DNA from: Emiliania huxleyi CCMP1516
Taxonomy: Eukaryota; Haptophyta; Isochrysidales; Noelaerhabdaceae
Length of the DNA: 64,000 nucleotides
Assembly: GCF_000372725.1 (NCBI RefSeq)
Contig: NW_005195368.1
Span: 160,429-224,428 of the forward strand
Direction of reading: 5' to 3'
Shown: positions 42,469-52,819 of the stretch, one piece after another
Position numbering within the stretch: position 1 is the stretch's first letter
Layout: each line of letters opens with the position of its first letter
Notes under the pieces: model-generated
Database searches by the model: none
Told to the model about the DNA's origin: nothing
Seen by the model: the letters and a program-made list of their open reading frames with translations, nothing else
Made by a program: the position numbers and the translations under genes

Positions 42469-45400
42469 ATGGCCAGTGCACGACGGCCCGAGGCCTACTT
42501 GGGCCGGCCGGACATCAACGCATACAACGTTGTGCTGCACGACCCTGGTCGCGATCTCGTCGCCATCGTGTGCGTGCGCAACACGCGCGTGCTCTCTCCG
42601 AGCAACAGCATCATGCTTCCGGTCGCACTCTTCCTCAACGTTGCCAAGGAGTCGGGAGCCACCGACACTAGCAGCGTGTGCGGTGCTCTTATGTCGGGCG
42701 CCATGCCGGTGTCAGATAGCGAGCCACGAGATCGCTTCAACCGAGAAACTCCGGACGAGCTGCGCCCGGTGTACGCGCGCTGCCCTGTCGTGCTCGCCGC
42801 GGGTGTTGTGGCCGCCGCCGCCGAGGCTTCGCCGGCCGCAGATCGGCAGGATGCAGGCGCAATCATCGCGTGCTTCCGCGCGCACGCCGCTTCTGCGAAC
42901 CCGCGCGCGCTCGGCGAATTCGTCGACGGCTGGGCGCGTGGCCGCGAGGCGCTCTTGCTGCAGCCGGTCATCGCAGGCATCGAGCTGCGCTGCGCGGTGT
43001 ACAACGTGCTGAATAACCGCGGCGAGTACTCCGATGTGTGGTCGTTCTACGAGCCGCTGCAGACACTCTGGTCCGTAAAGTACCAGGCGATCGGCCGAGA
43101 CGTCTCCGCCGAGCAGAGGCTCGACGTGGCTCTGGCGGCGCTGTGCTCCGACGGCCGGCGGCTCGCGAAGGACACGGTGGCAAAGTGCGAGCTCATGTGC
43201 GAGCACATGGCGGCCTTCCACCTGCTGCTGAAGCAGAAGCCGCTGGCGGCGCTCATGCTGTGCGCGCGCGACGACATCCGCGCGGCCGGCCTCGCGAGCA
43301 GCGCCTTTGGCCAAGTCATGATGATGCGCTCCGTCTGTTCCGTGAAGGATAGCACCACTCGGTCCGCCTTCAGCGAGTTCGCACAGCGATTCTGCGCGGC
43401 CGAGCCGTCGACGGTGTGCTACGGAGTGTTCACCAAGATGTCGTTGCAAGCGGTCCTCCACTTCGCCGCGAACAACGCCAGCCTCTCGCCGACCTATCAT
43501 GAGGCGTGTTCCTCGCCCTCGAGCCTCGCCCTCACACCGTCACGCCATCACCTTCAGCCTCACCTTCGCCCTCTCGCCCTCACACAGGCTGCTACGCTCA
43601 CGTTCCCTGACGGCGGCTCAGGGATGGACGCCGACACAGAGCGCGAGATGCAAGAGATATTTCAAAGGTCGGACATCGACAGAAGCATCCAGGTGAGCAT
43701 GAGAAAGATCGGCGATGATGCTCAGGCGCAGCTCGATGCCGAGGCGGGCTTACCCGAGATGAAAGGGCAATGGTCAATGCGGCTCGGGCAGGAGCTTCTG
43801 AACCGGCGCAATTTTCGAAGCGGCGACGACATAGACGGCCTGGATATGGATGCGGCCGTCAGGAGGTGGCTGCGGTCTGGGCCGCGGACCCTCGCCGAGC
43901 TGAAAGAGGCTGCCTACGGGGAGAATGACCCCGTTGCTACGCTCAAGCTCGCCGATGTGCTGATGTTCGGTGGCCTCGGCGTCGGTAACGCTGAGCGCGA
44001 CCCTCACGAGGCGTGTGAGCTCTACTACGCGGCTGCTCGTCATGGCCTTGGCGAGGCGTGTATCGCGGTGGCACACATTTGCGAATCGAAGCTGCTGGGT
44101 ACTGAGTGGCAACAGAACAAGAGGCCGCTTCGGGCCGAGGATGCCGATGACGCCGTCTACCAGCAGATGATCTATTGGCTTGGCCTCGCCGCGTCGAAGG
44201 GATACGTCGCGCCCAATACACTCTGGTTTGGCGAGATGGCGTGTAGGGTGTGCGGTCTCGGCACCTCCGACCTCGAATATGCCGACGAGGTCGTCGCGGC
44301 GTTGAATGCCCGGCAGCAAGAGCGGATGGTCGAGCTGCGTGCGCAGGTGCGGAAGCGTCGCCGCCGCAACGTGAGCGACGCCGTGGCCGAGGCTGCGGCG
44401 GCGAGGCAGCGCGGCAACGACGCCATGCGCACCAGGAGTCACGAGGCGGCGGCGGCGGCGTATACTGAGGCGGTGAACAACCTCGCCGTCTTCGAGGCCG
44501 ACGTGTCTGCCGCGTGGCCGCTGATCCTCAGCTTGAGCAATCGGGCGCAGGCTCGGCTTGGGCTAGACGAGCACGCGGAGGCGCTGGAGGACTGCTCACA
44601 CGCATCGCTTGTGCTCGAACGCTACGGTGCCGGCTTCGAAGCCGAGGAGGTCCAGCGGGTGAGTGAGAAGCTCGCGCACCGCGAGGCCGCGGCGCTGCGG
44701 GGCGAGGCGGCCGCGAGAGAAGCGGCGCAGCAAAGGGCCGCGCGGGCTGCTGAGGTGCGACGGGCGTCAGACCTGAGGGCGGCGGCGCGCCAAGCTAAGG
44801 CGCGGGCCGCGGCGGAGCGCGAGGCCGAGGCCCGGCGGGCGCAGGAGGCCGCTGCTGCGTCGGCTGCGTCGGCGGCGCGACAGCGCACGGCGGCCGCGCT
44901 CGCTCGCGAGGAGGCGGCGTCACGCGCGGCTGCGGCTGCGGCCGCTCGAGAGGAGGAGGCTGCGGAGGCGGCGAGGGAGCGTCAGGCGGAGGCGGAGGCG
45001 GAGGCGACGGCGAGGGAAAGGCGTGCTGCGGCGCGAGAGGAGCGGATGCGGAGGAAGAGGGAGTACCGAGAGAGGAGGGATGCGGAGAGGGCGCGGCAGG
45101 TCGAGGCGGCGGCGGCGGCGGAAGCTGCGGAGGAGCAGGCGTACCAGCGGTGGGTCGCGAGCCGCATCCGGGAGGCCGAGGAGCGCAATGCTCGGGCGGC
45201 GCGAGACGCACAGGAGGCCGAGCTGATCGACCGAGCGAGCCGGCTCATCCTCCAGACATTCAGGGAGGAGGAGAGGCGGCGGAGGGCGCAGCAACCCGCG
45301 GCGGGCCCCTCAGAGCCGCCGCCTCAGCCGCCGCCTCAGCCGCCGCCTCAGCCGGCCGGTGAGGCGTCTGAGGATGAGGAAGAGTGCTGCCTCATCTGCC

Positions 45401-45570
45401 TGGAGGGCGTGGAGGGCGGCGCGCTGTGGCGGCATCATTGCCTCTGCGAGAAGCCGTTCCACCTCAACTGCCTCAACGAATGGAAGGCGCAGGCACGTCG
45501 CGCTCGCGGGTCGAGCAATGGTGCCAACGAGGCGCCAACGTGCCCCAACTGTCGCCGAGAGCTGTACTAA
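42469..45570 (+). CDS. Sel1/TPR and RING-H2 protein, likely E3 ubiquitin ligase
   Basis: Intronless, 1033 residues. The N-terminal ~340 residues are globular and unrecognised. A Sel1-like repeat lies near 500-545 (ATLKLADVLMFGGLGVG..ACELYYAAARHGLGEA). A TPR-like pair follows near 645-725 (RQRGNDAMRTRSHEAAAAAY, NRAQARLGLDEHAEALEDC). A long Ala/Arg/Glu coiled coil covers about 740-940. The C-terminal RING is CCLICLEG..HHCLCEKPFHLNC..CPNCRREL. RING-H2 proteins recruit E2 enzymes; the repeats would bind substrates or partners. A low-complexity piece near 350-375 (SSPSSLALTPSRHHLQP) resembles translated CTCACC repeat sequence, and may be an unspliced intron (about 43497-43600), since the frame stays open across it. 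Confidence 0.85.
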   Translation: MASARRPEAYLGRPDINAYNVVLHDPGRDLVAIVCVRNTRVLSPSNSIMLPVALFLNVAKESGATDTSSVCGALMSGAMPVSDSEPRDRFNRETPDELRPVYARCPVVLAAGVVAAAAEASPAADRQDAGAIIACFRAHAASANPRALGEFVDGWARGREALLLQPVIAGIELRCAVYNVLNNRGEYSDVWSFYEPLQTLWSVKYQAIGRDVSAEQRLDVALAALCSDGRRLAKDTVAKCELMCEHMAAFHLLLKQKPLAALMLCARDDIRAAGLASSAFGQVMMMRSVCSVKDSTTRSAFSEFAQRFCAAEPSTVCYGVFTKMSLQAVLHFAANNASLSPTYHEACSSPSSLALTPSRHHLQPHLRPLALTQAATLTFPDGGSGMDADTEREMQEIFQRSDIDRSIQVSMRKIGDDAQAQLDAEAGLPEMKGQWSMRLGQELLNRRNFRSGDDIDGLDMDAAVRRWLRSGPRTLAELKEAAYGENDPVATLKLADVLMFGGLGVGNAERDPHEACELYYAAARHGLGEACIAVAHICESKLLGTEWQQNKRPLRAEDADDAVYQQMIYWLGLAASKGYVAPNTLWFGEMACRVCGLGTSDLEYADEVVAALNARQQERMVELRAQVRKRRRRNVSDAVAEAAAARQRGNDAMRTRSHEAAAAAYTEAVNNLAVFEADVSAAWPLILSLSNRAQARLGLDEHAEALEDCSHASLVLERYGAGFEAEEVQRVSEKLAHREAAALRGEAAAREAAQQRAARAAEVRRASDLRAAARQAKARAAAEREAEARRAQEAAAASAASAARQRTAAALAREEAASRAAAAAAAREEEAAEAARERQAEAEAEATARERRAAAREERMRRKREYRERRDAERARQVEAAAAAEAAEEQAYQRWVASRIREAEERNARAARDAQEAELIDRASRLILQTFREEERRRRAQQPAAGPSEPPPQPPPQPPPQPAGEASEDEEECCLICLEGVEGGALWRHHCLCEKPFHLNCLNEWKAQARRARGSSNGANEAPTCPNCRRELY

Positions 45571-45930
45571 AAGCCGGCAGCCTCGCGTGAATATGTGTTT
45601 GTGACTCGCACTACACGTAACTCGTGAGGTACGCATGGTGTTTTGTTGTTTGCAAGATGCGCAAGTGTCAGGTCAGTTTAGTATCTCGTGTGACATAGAG
45701 GGGAATACACGAGCCTTTGTGCATGTGCATGTGTGATAGTACTCGTTAATAGACAGAAAGAATGTGAAAAGTAAACATCTCTGAGGGTCTGGGTCACCGA
45801 ACATAGAGAGAGCGCCATAAGCATAATCACAGTTTGCGCAACAAATTCGGCGAGCGGCTCGGCCGGCGACAGCGCCACTGGTGCAATAGACGCCTCTGCG
45901 AGGAGCGGTGCACGGCGGTGCGCCCCCGAC
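45571..45930. other. Intergenic between convergent genes
   Basis: 360 bases of balanced composition, probably the two 3' UTRs. No other feature is seen. Confidence 0.5.
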
Positions 45931-47409
45931 TCACTCGTCGTCCGCGGCCTCGTCGTCCGCCTTGGCCTCGGACTCCCCCTCCCCCCGCGGGCTCCTCTTC
46001 TCGGAGGAGCTCTTCTTCGTCTTCTTCTTGCCCGCCCTGCCCGCAGCCTCGTCGCCGCTGTCCGGCGCGGCGTCCTCGCCGCGGGGCGGCTTCAGGTCGA
46101 TGTCGAAGAACTTGCCCGCCAGCTTTGGCAGCACCAGCTCGAGCAGCCGCTGGTTGAGCTCGGGCGGCACCGCGCACGACCGCAGGACCGTCAGCTCGTG
46201 CGACAGCTCAACCACCTTGGGCGGCGGCTCGCTCAGCATCACGACCTTGGCCTTCTGCGCGCGCGGGTGCCAGAAGATGCGCACCCGCGCCTCGACCGAC
46301 ACGCGCTCGAGCCGCAGCCGCGCGAGCGCCGCCTCGGACGGCTGCGTCGAGCCCGAGAGCAGCGACCCGAGCCAGCCGGTCGCGCCGACATAGGCGTCGA
46401 GCTGGCCGAGCGAGAGCGAGAACTTGAGCGTGGGCGTCATCTTGATGATCTGCTCCTTGATGTCGCGGTACTCCACCGGCCACTCCTCCCTGGCCTTGGC
46501 CTCCGCCGCCGCCTTGGCCTCCGCCGCCGCCTTGGCCTCGGCCGCCTCGGCCGCCGTCTGCGCCTTGGGAAGGCAGGCGGCAAAGGGGCCGCGCTCCGCC
46601 CGAGCGGCCGCGCGCCCGGCGGCGAAGCCGTCCTCGTACGCCTTCTCCGCGTTCGTCCCCAGCGCCTTTGCCTTCTTCCGCTCGTACTCTCGCCCCGAGA
46701 TGATGCCCGCGTCGCGCAGCTCCTTGAGCGCCGCCACCGAACCCTGCGCGTCGTCGGCCTTCGCCTTCTTCGTCTTCTTGCCGGGCACGGCGGACGCGGC
46801 CGTGGAGCCGACGGCGGCGCCGCCCTGTCCGACCATCTTGACCATCCCGCCGAGCCCCGCCGCGAGGGGTGAGAGGCGCAGGCTCAGCTCTGGGACGACC
46901 TTGCCCGCGCGCAGGTCGCCGGGCTCGACATTGAGGCGGCGCGCAAAGGCGAAGGTGATGACGCTGTTGACGGGGACGGCGGCACCAGGCTGGGACATCT
47001 CAATCAGCTCTTTACCCACGAGCATGCGCACCGTCGGCAGCACGGGCACCAGCAGCAGGTCGAGGAGCGCGGTGGCGGTGTCGGGGCCTTCGCGCAGCAT
47101 GCGCATGGTGGCCGGGCCGGTGATCGGGTTGTTGAGCAGCATCAGCAGCGTGCGGCCCGCGAGCAACGCCGTCTCGCGCGAGGCGGCGCCGGCGGTGTCG
47201 ACAGCCCCGCCCACGGCCCCGCCCACGGCTCCCGCCGCCTTGTGGACGCTGAGGATGTGGCGGAGGTTGGAGATCGTCGCGAGCGGGTTGGTGCGCTTCT
47301 TGGCCGGCTTGCCGGCGGAGGCGGACTGCTCGACGTCGACGTTGATGTCGTCGACGTCGGCGCGCGGGGTGGTGCGCTGCGAGGTGGCCATCGTCGTGCC
47401 GGAGGTCAT
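45931..47409 (-). CDS. Unknown protein with SHOCT-like segment
   Basis: Intronless, 492 residues from ATG 47409 (ATG 47391 is also possible). A hydrophobic, Gly/Ala-rich N-terminal third (GGAVGGAVDTAG, LLMLLNNPITGP) is followed by a SHOCT-like pair (AALKELRDAGIISGREYERK), an Ala/Lys/Glu coiled-coil tract and a beta-rich C-terminal region (LRLERVSVEARVRIFWHP, PPELNQRLLELVLPKLAGKF). The tail is Lys/Ser/Glu-rich. The beta-rich part could be a lipid- or membrane-binding fold, but this is only an impression. Function unknown. Confidence 0.7.
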   Translation of the reverse strand: MTSGTTMATSQRTTPRADVDDINVDVEQSASAGKPAKKRTNPLATISNLRHILSVHKAAGAVGGAVGGAVDTAGAASRETALLAGRTLLMLLNNPITGPATMRMLREGPDTATALLDLLLVPVLPTVRMLVGKELIEMSQPGAAVPVNSVITFAFARRLNVEPGDLRAGKVVPELSLRLSPLAAGLGGMVKMVGQGGAAVGSTAASAVPGKKTKKAKADDAQGSVAALKELRDAGIISGREYERKKAKALGTNAEKAYEDGFAAGRAAARAERGPFAACLPKAQTAAEAAEAKAAAEAKAAAEAKAREEWPVEYRDIKEQIIKMTPTLKFSLSLGQLDAYVGATGWLGSLLSGSTQPSEAALARLRLERVSVEARVRIFWHPRAQKAKVVMLSEPPPKVVELSHELTVLRSCAVPPELNQRLLELVLPKLAGKFFDIDLKPPRGEDAAPDSGDEAAGRAGKKKTKKSSSEKRSPRGEGESEAKADDEAADDE

Positions 47410-47965
47410 GCGTCGTGCGTCCTTTCGGGCTTGCGAGTTTGCGACTTGGTGGACACGTCTGATATTCCTTGGTGGCGTTCGCCCCCTTTATCCTTCCGTC
47501 TTTGAAACCAGCCCGATGGCGACGCGACGCGGCTCGCGGCAGACTGCCCGCTCCGTCCCAGGCTATACTTGATTTGATACCCTCCCAGTGCCGGCGGCGC
47601 GTGCGTCGAGGAAGGGGGGGCGGCCTTGGACTTGGCCACCAACCATCGCCGCGCCGCCCGCCCGCGAGAGGCCGGGGCCGGCGAAGGAGAGCGCTGCCGT
47701 GCAGGAGAGGGCGAGCATCTCTTGGTTGTTGTTATGGGCTGCTGGCAATTTGGGCTCAAAAACTCGCTTTCTGTTCCAAGTCGAATTTGCTTGCTGTCAC
47801 CTATCTGTCCCGATCTCACACCTCACAAGTCACAACCTCCCCTGTGCATCTCGCACCCCCCCCCGCTCCCCATCGGTGACTCGCGAAGGACACGGACACT
47901 CGGGGTGAGGGGGGGTCCCCCAGAGAGGGGGCTTTGGGGCATTGTTGGGTTGATCGCTCGTGCCG

Positions 47966-48140
47966 ATCTCGGGTCGATCTCGGGTCGATCTCGGGTCGAT
48001 CTCGGGTCGATCTCGGGTCGATCTCGGGTCGATCTCGGGTCGATCTCGGGTCGATCTCGGGTCGATCTCGGGTCGATCTCGGGTCGATCTCGGGTCGATC
48101 TCGGCACTCGGGTCGATCTCGGGTCGATCTCGGGTCTCGG
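47966..48140 (+). repeat. 11-bp satellite GGTCGATCTCG
   Basis: About 15 units in a row, with two near the end broken by CACTC and TCTCG insertions. Confidence 0.95.
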
Positions 48141-48184
48141 GTCGGTCTTGGGTCGGTCTCGGAGTGGTCTAGAAAAGAAAAAAA

Positions 48185-48535
48185 TGTGGGGCGAGATGAG
48201 GCGAGATGAGGCGAGGTGAGGCGAGGTGAGGGGCGATGAGGCGAGGTGAGGCGAGATGAGGCGAGATGAGGCGAGATGAGGCGAGGTGAGGCGAGATGAG
48301 GCGAGATGAGGCGAGGTGTACCTCGGCGAGATGAGGCGAGGTGAGGCGAGATGAGGCGAGGAGAGGCGAGATGAGGCGAGGTGTGAGGCGAGATGAGGCG
48401 CGAGGTGTGAGGCGAGGTGAGGCGAGGTGAGGCGAGATGAGGCGAGGTGAGGCGAGATGAAGCGAGGTGAGGCGAGATGAAGCGAGGTGAGGCGAGATGA
48501 GGCGAGATGAGGCGAGACTAGGAGGCGAGATGAAG
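48185..48535 (+). repeat. 10-bp satellite GCGAGRTGAG
   Basis: More than 30 units alternate between GCGAGATGAG and GCGAGGTGAG, with occasional insertions (TACCTCG, TGTGAG). Confidence 0.95.
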
Positions 48536-48542
48536 CGGGATG

Positions 48543-48625
48543 TTGTGTGGCTGCTTGTGCTGCCAAGCAGGCAGCACAAGCAGCCATACAAGTGAGCTTT
48601 TGGGTTGTGTGGCTGCTTGTTGCTG
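48543..48625 (+). repeat. Strong hairpin plus partial repeat
   Basis: GTGTGGCTGCTTGTGCTGCC (48546) pairs with GGCAGCACAAGCAGCCATAC (48570) across a loop of about five bases. A third partial copy, GTTGTGTGGCTGCTTGTTGC, follows at about 48604. Confidence 0.85.
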
Positions 48626-48889
48626 CTGGCATCATGAGGGGATTTCCATTTCGCCAAACCGGCTCTAAGTCTGCCCTGCGTAGTTCGGCCCTGAGTGACG
48701 CAGGGTTGTAGTCAGAATGCGGTCTAGCGCCGGCTTCTTCAGCAAGCCATAAATCTTGTTAGATAGTTTGCCTAGGTTGTCGTGTTTATGACGCTCGCTT
48801 TAGGAAGTCCGTGCGTTCGGTCTTATTCTAGCCAAGTAACCTAAGCGATGCTTCGGCGGGTGGATTGTGCTTGTGAATCTAGGGCTAGA

Positions 48890-48989
48890 NNNNNNNNNNN
48901 NNNNNNNNNNNNNNNNNNNNNNNNNNNNNNNNNNNNNNNNNNNNNNNNNNNNNNNNNNNNNNNNNNNNNNNNNNNNNNNNNNNNNNNNN
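48890..48989. other. Assembly gap (100 N)
   Basis: Exactly 100 N between AT-richer sequence and a C-rich low-complexity stretch. Confidence 0.99.
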
Positions 48990-49711
48990 CCCCCCCACAC
49001 ACCCCCACGCACCCACACCGCCGCCCCCAGCCCCCCGCACCCCCCCGCGCCCCCCGCCCACCCCCACCCCCCCCCCCCAGCCACACAAGTCAGCTTTGGG
49101 AGCTCTCGGCGACGCCCAATGCGTGCGCCGGTAGGGGGGAGTGTGCGCGCGCGTGTGTGAGATGAGGATTGTGGCAGGCTGGCTGCTGCTGATGTGGGCA
49201 AGTGTGCTCTGTGTGCAGCGCTGCGCTGGCGTGCGACGCGCGCGTGCTGTGCGCGTGTGCGTGTTGGATGCGCGTGCGCGTCTGCGTGTGCTGCGCGCGC
49301 GCCGCCGTGTGTGCTGTGTGCTGTACTCTGTTGTGCGCCTGTTTGTGCAGCTGGGAGGTGCAGGCTTGGCTGGCAGGGCTGCGCGGCGGGCTGCGGCGCG
49401 CTGCGGGTGGTTGTGCGCCTGCCTGGTGGTGTGCGGCGGCCGCTCAGCCCGCCCGACCGGGTCGTCGGCGGCCCAGGGCGCGGGCATGCGGTCTGCGCTG
49501 CATGTGAGGCTGCTGCGCGGCTGGCGCGTATGTTTCCGTGCGGTGAGGGACGCGCGTATGCGTTCACGCTGCGGGCGCGGGCGGGCGCGGGGGGCGGCGT
49601 GGTCTCACCGCGGTCCGACGTCGGTTGGTCTTCGGCGTGGCGAGGGCGGGCGCGCAAAGAGCTTGCCGCCATCGCGTTGCCGCCAAGGAAAAAGAATCCT
49701 GAGCACGGGAG

Positions 49712-50134
49712 GTCACGGAACGACGGGTCGAACGACGGGTCGAGCTCCCCCCTCCGCCGGTCGAGGCCACGGTCGAGACCGTGAGCGCGGCCGAGGTCCT
49801 CGCGGGCGTGGCGGAGTCCGGCCCGAACTACGTGCTGCCGCAGCCCGCGGAGTCAAAGAAGGCGCGTCGGAAGCGGCTGCGCGTGGACGCGGCGGCGAGG
49901 ATCGCCGGGCACGCCGTCGTCGAGGCAGGCACTCACGTCGAGATCCTGGGCGAGCAGAGGTGGTGGCCGGGCACCATCACGGGGCGGGAGGAGGGTTCCG
50001 ACGGCCGGCTCGTGCACGCGGTCGAGTACGACGGCTACCCCGACCAGGATTTCCGGCTCAGCCTAGAGGAAGTGGCGTGGAGGCAGGCGACGCTCGGCGC
50101 CGGCGACGCGGCCCCCATTTGTTTATGTATGTAA
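49712..50134 (+). CDS. Tudor/SH3-barrel-like domain, 3' exon of a gene
   Basis: The frame opens after a possible GAG acceptor at 49709-49711 and runs 140 codons to TAA 50132-50134. It starts VTERRVERRVELPPPPVEA, then a basic stretch (KKARRKRLRVDAA), then a Tudor/Agenet-like barrel: GTHVEILGEQRWWPGTITGR..LVHAVEYDGYPDQDFRL. Such barrels often read methylated histones or bind RNA. No in-frame ATG lies within the exon, so the start must be upstream, possibly beyond the gap at 48890. The first 104 bases are duplicated at 50440-50543. Confidence 0.55.
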   Translation, partial: VTERRVERRVELPPPPVEATVETVSAAEVLAGVAESGPNYVLPQPAESKKARRKRLRVDAAARIAGHAVVEAGTHVEILGEQRWWPGTITGREEGSDGRLVHAVEYDGYPDQDFRLSLEEVAWRQATLGAGDAAPICLCM

Positions 50135-50439
50135 AAGAGGAGTGCAGAAGATTGGACAGGGGAGGGACGCGGCCAGAAAGAGGGCGGGCGCCGAGGTTCG
50201 ATATAAGTAGAGGAACGAGTCGAGAGGACAGGGAGGGACGTGTCCGGGGGGGGGGACAGGGGGGGGGCAGCTCAGTGTCAGATTGCATCTCGGCTGCATC
50301 AATGGCGGATGGGCGGCCTCGGATCACAGTCACGTCGGCGAGGACAGCGACGGCGTCGTTGGTGGAGCGCAGGGGCGAGGGCGTCGACCGACGGGCGGCG
50401 CATCAGGGACCCCTCGCTGGCGAGCGGCTGGCGCGGGAG

Positions 50440-50543
50440 GTCACGGAACGACGGGTCGAACGACGGGTCGAGCTCCCCCCTCCGCCGGTCGAGGCCGCGG
50501 TCGAGACGGTGAGCGCGGCCGAGGTCCTCGCGGGCGTGGCGGA
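50440..50543 (+). repeat. Duplicate of the Tudor exon's first 104 bases
   Basis: Nearly identical to 49712-49815, including the preceding GGGAG acceptor context, encoding VTERRVERRVELPPPPVEA again. It is followed by unrelated sequence and a stop (TGA 50614-50616) rather than by the barrel. It may serve as an alternative last exon or be a decoy copy. Confidence 0.85.
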
Positions 50544-50616
50544 GCGGCCTGCTCGTGAGACTCGACCGGACAAGACAGGAAAAGACACCGGACCGGAGCC
50601 GACCGGAGAGGACTGA

Positions 50617-51196
50617 CTGAACCGAACCGAACCGAGCCGAACCGAACTGAACACTAAGCTAATTGACCAAGTAACCTAATTAACCGAACTTAACACTTTC
50701 AGAATGGAGGCAGCGCCGGGCTCAGCTGTGCCCGGACAGATTTGTCGATAGGCGATGCGATCAGCCATCAGCAAGCGGCGGTGAAGCCTGGTCCATGGCC
50801 GGGCAGGCGCGCCGCAGGCGAAGCGCTCTCGCGGGGCCTTGCGTCGTCCCACCTCGAGCCCTCGCGGGGCCACGGTCGTACGTTTACCTCCCCTCACGTG
50901 GGCTCCGTTTACCTCTACCTCCGGCGGTCTGAGACAGGTTTACCTTTACCTGAGGCCCCACATGCCAGCACTACCTCTACCTGCGCACCCGGCCCTCCGG
51001 CCGAAATAGTGCAACTGACCAGACTGTTAGAGATCCAAAGTCAACGCGTGTGTGTTGGTTGACACATAGAGTTTGACTGCGGCCCTCTAGGCGCTCTCGA
51101 AAAATGATTATAATAAAAAACTCCCCCCACAACACAAACACAAAACTAAAAAAAGAACAAAACCTAACAAAAATATGTCAGCCAACAAACAAAACA
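50617..51196. other. Intergenic with CCGAA and TTTACCT repeats
   Basis: AACCGAACCGAACCGAGCCG-type repeats are at 50625-50700. At 50880-50990 there are several copies of GTTTACCT with CTACCT. An A-rich tract is at 51105-51180. No gene is seen. Confidence 0.5.
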
Positions 51197-52819
51197 TTAA
51201 CAACGCAAGTCCTCCCCCCAATCCCGGCGCTCGCTTCGCTGCAGCAGAGCTCGCCTGTGTCTGACGCGAATGATGCCTATCTGAGCGGCGAAGAAGGCGG
51301 CGGGAAACGACAGGATCCAGGGCCCGAAGAGGAGCCGGAGGCACCGCGAGTCTCCGAGGCGGGCCAGGAGCACGCCCGTGTGGCACAGCATCAGGACGGC
51401 AGTTGCCGCCACCGTGGCGAGCTTGGTCCGCGTCGAGATGTGCTCGGTTGGCACAAACCCCAGCCAGACACCAGGGCATGCAGCGACGATCGCCGCGCTC
51501 GACGCCGAACGACAAAGGGCTTCTGTGTTTGCAGCGAGCACGGCGCTTGGGCGCAAGACAACTGCGGCGGTTGCTACGAGCGGAAAGGCGACAAACATTG
51601 AGCACACGATCCTTGCGGCGAGGCGATGGCCCAACACAAAGGGAGCGACCCCCGCGAGGAACATTGCGCCCAAGAGGAGCTTGGCAATAGGGGCTGCCGT
51701 CAGGTCATTCGCGTACAACACGAGGACTCCAAAGAGCGCGACTGCGGCCTGGCGAGTCATCCCCCCCTTCAGAGTCGGGGAGTTACGCTGCTTCTGCTGC
51801 AGGAGCCGCTCATCATAGAAGCCAGCGAGCGCCGCGACGAGAACGGCCACCGCGTAGAGCCCGTTCCAGCCTGCCCAGAGACCCTCTCCCGCAGCGCGCA
51901 TGCGCTCGGTCAGCAGCTGAACTTGCTGCGGCGGCTCCGGTGGCGAGGGTGCAGGGGAGGGTAGAGTGGTACCGCCCTCGGCCTCTTCGCTCAGCACGCT
52001 GTCGAGAAAGGAGAGGTCGACAGACTCCTCCCTCGGGTCGGCGCCCAGCTGCGGCGGTAGCACCGCGGAGAAGACCGAGACCGCGGGCGGGGGCATTGAC
52101 TGCGAGCTGGACGCGGCTGCCGACGGCGCCGGCTCTCTGGCCGATCGGCATCGCGCCTTCCGGCGCTGGCTGGTGTCTTCGGGCACCAGAGTTCCATGGG
52201 CCAAATGCATGTGCAAGCTCACAGCGCCATGCTCGTTCCGCGAGGTGCACCACTGCTCCGGGATCTCGTCCCAGGTCTGCGATCCCCCCTGAATCGGAAC
52301 ATCGGCTGTGCTCGTCAGCTCTGCTGCAGCAATCAGCTCCGCGGAGACGGTTGCAAACGGCCAACCCATCACGCCGCCCCCGAGGCCAAGGCCGACGGAG
52401 ACAGGAGCATTGCTTGTCGGCGGCTCACGAAAGATGACGACCCGGGGTCCTGTGCAGCGCCTGGTCTGGTTGCAGATCCTGTAGGGCGGCAGCCTGCCGG
52501 TGTGTGCCGTGCTCCACACCCCATTGGACGCCGTGTTATCGAGGCGGACGGTGGGAGGCAGCACGCGGACGCGCTCAACGGGCACCCACAGCCCGTGGTG
52601 CTGGCAGCTCGCGCAGAACTTGACAAATATGGAACTGCTGCCGATCGGCTGCTCCGGGCCTGGGCGGCGCGGTGGGGACGGAACACATGAGCTGTGCGCG
52701 CCATGTGGTGCTCGATAACTACGTCCATGGAAAGCGTACGGCAGCCTCGCCTTGGCGGCACTCCATGCCGGTGAGAACCTTCCCCCAGCACTCGGCCATA
52801 GAAGGGCGCACTGCTGCAT
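51197..52819 (-). CDS. Multi-pass membrane protein of unknown function
   Basis: One frame of 540 residues from ATG 52819. The N-terminal half is soluble with scattered Cys/Trp (FCASCQHHGLWVPVERVRV, VVIFREPP) and an acidic linker. About seven hydrophobic segments crowd into the C-terminal half: LYAVAVLVAALAGFY, AAVALFGVLVLYANDL, LLLGAMFLAGVAPFVLG, VCSMFVAFPLVATAAVVL, IVAACPGVWLGFV, VAATAAVLMLCHTGVLLARL and FGPWILSFPAAFFAAQIGII. The soluble part may face the lumen or outside. No family was recognised. The C-terminus is basic (RVRHRRALLQRSERRDW). Confidence 0.65.
   Translation of the reverse strand: MQQCALLWPSAGGRFSPAWSAAKARLPYAFHGRSYRAPHGAHSSCVPSPPRRPGPEQPIGSSSIFVKFCASCQHHGLWVPVERVRVLPPTVRLDNTASNGVWSTAHTGRLPPYRICNQTRRCTGPRVVIFREPPTSNAPVSVGLGLGGGVMGWPFATVSAELIAAAELTSTADVPIQGGSQTWDEIPEQWCTSRNEHGAVSLHMHLAHGTLVPEDTSQRRKARCRSAREPAPSAAASSSQSMPPPAVSVFSAVLPPQLGADPREESVDLSFLDSVLSEEAEGGTTLPSPAPSPPEPPQQVQLLTERMRAAGEGLWAGWNGLYAVAVLVAALAGFYDERLLQQKQRNSPTLKGGMTRQAAVALFGVLVLYANDLTAAPIAKLLLGAMFLAGVAPFVLGHRLAARIVCSMFVAFPLVATAAVVLRPSAVLAANTEALCRSASSAAIVAACPGVWLGFVPTEHISTRTKLATVAATAVLMLCHTGVLLARLGDSRCLRLLFGPWILSFPAAFFAAQIGIIRVRHRRALLQRSERRDWGEDLRC

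Larger units (their letters stand above)
47410..49711. other. Gene-poor stretch with satellites and a gap
   Basis: 47410-47930 is the 5' side of the unknown gene with no recognisable coding content. Then come two satellite blocks, a hairpin, a scaffold gap and 49000-49680, which is C-rich then GT-rich low-complexity sequence with long but unconvincing frames. Confidence 0.5.

Noticed and set aside
49141-50616. 491-codon plus-strand frame
   Set aside because: It reads GT-rich low-complexity sequence and crosses the Tudor exon in the wrong frame. Only the Tudor frame gives a recognisable fold.
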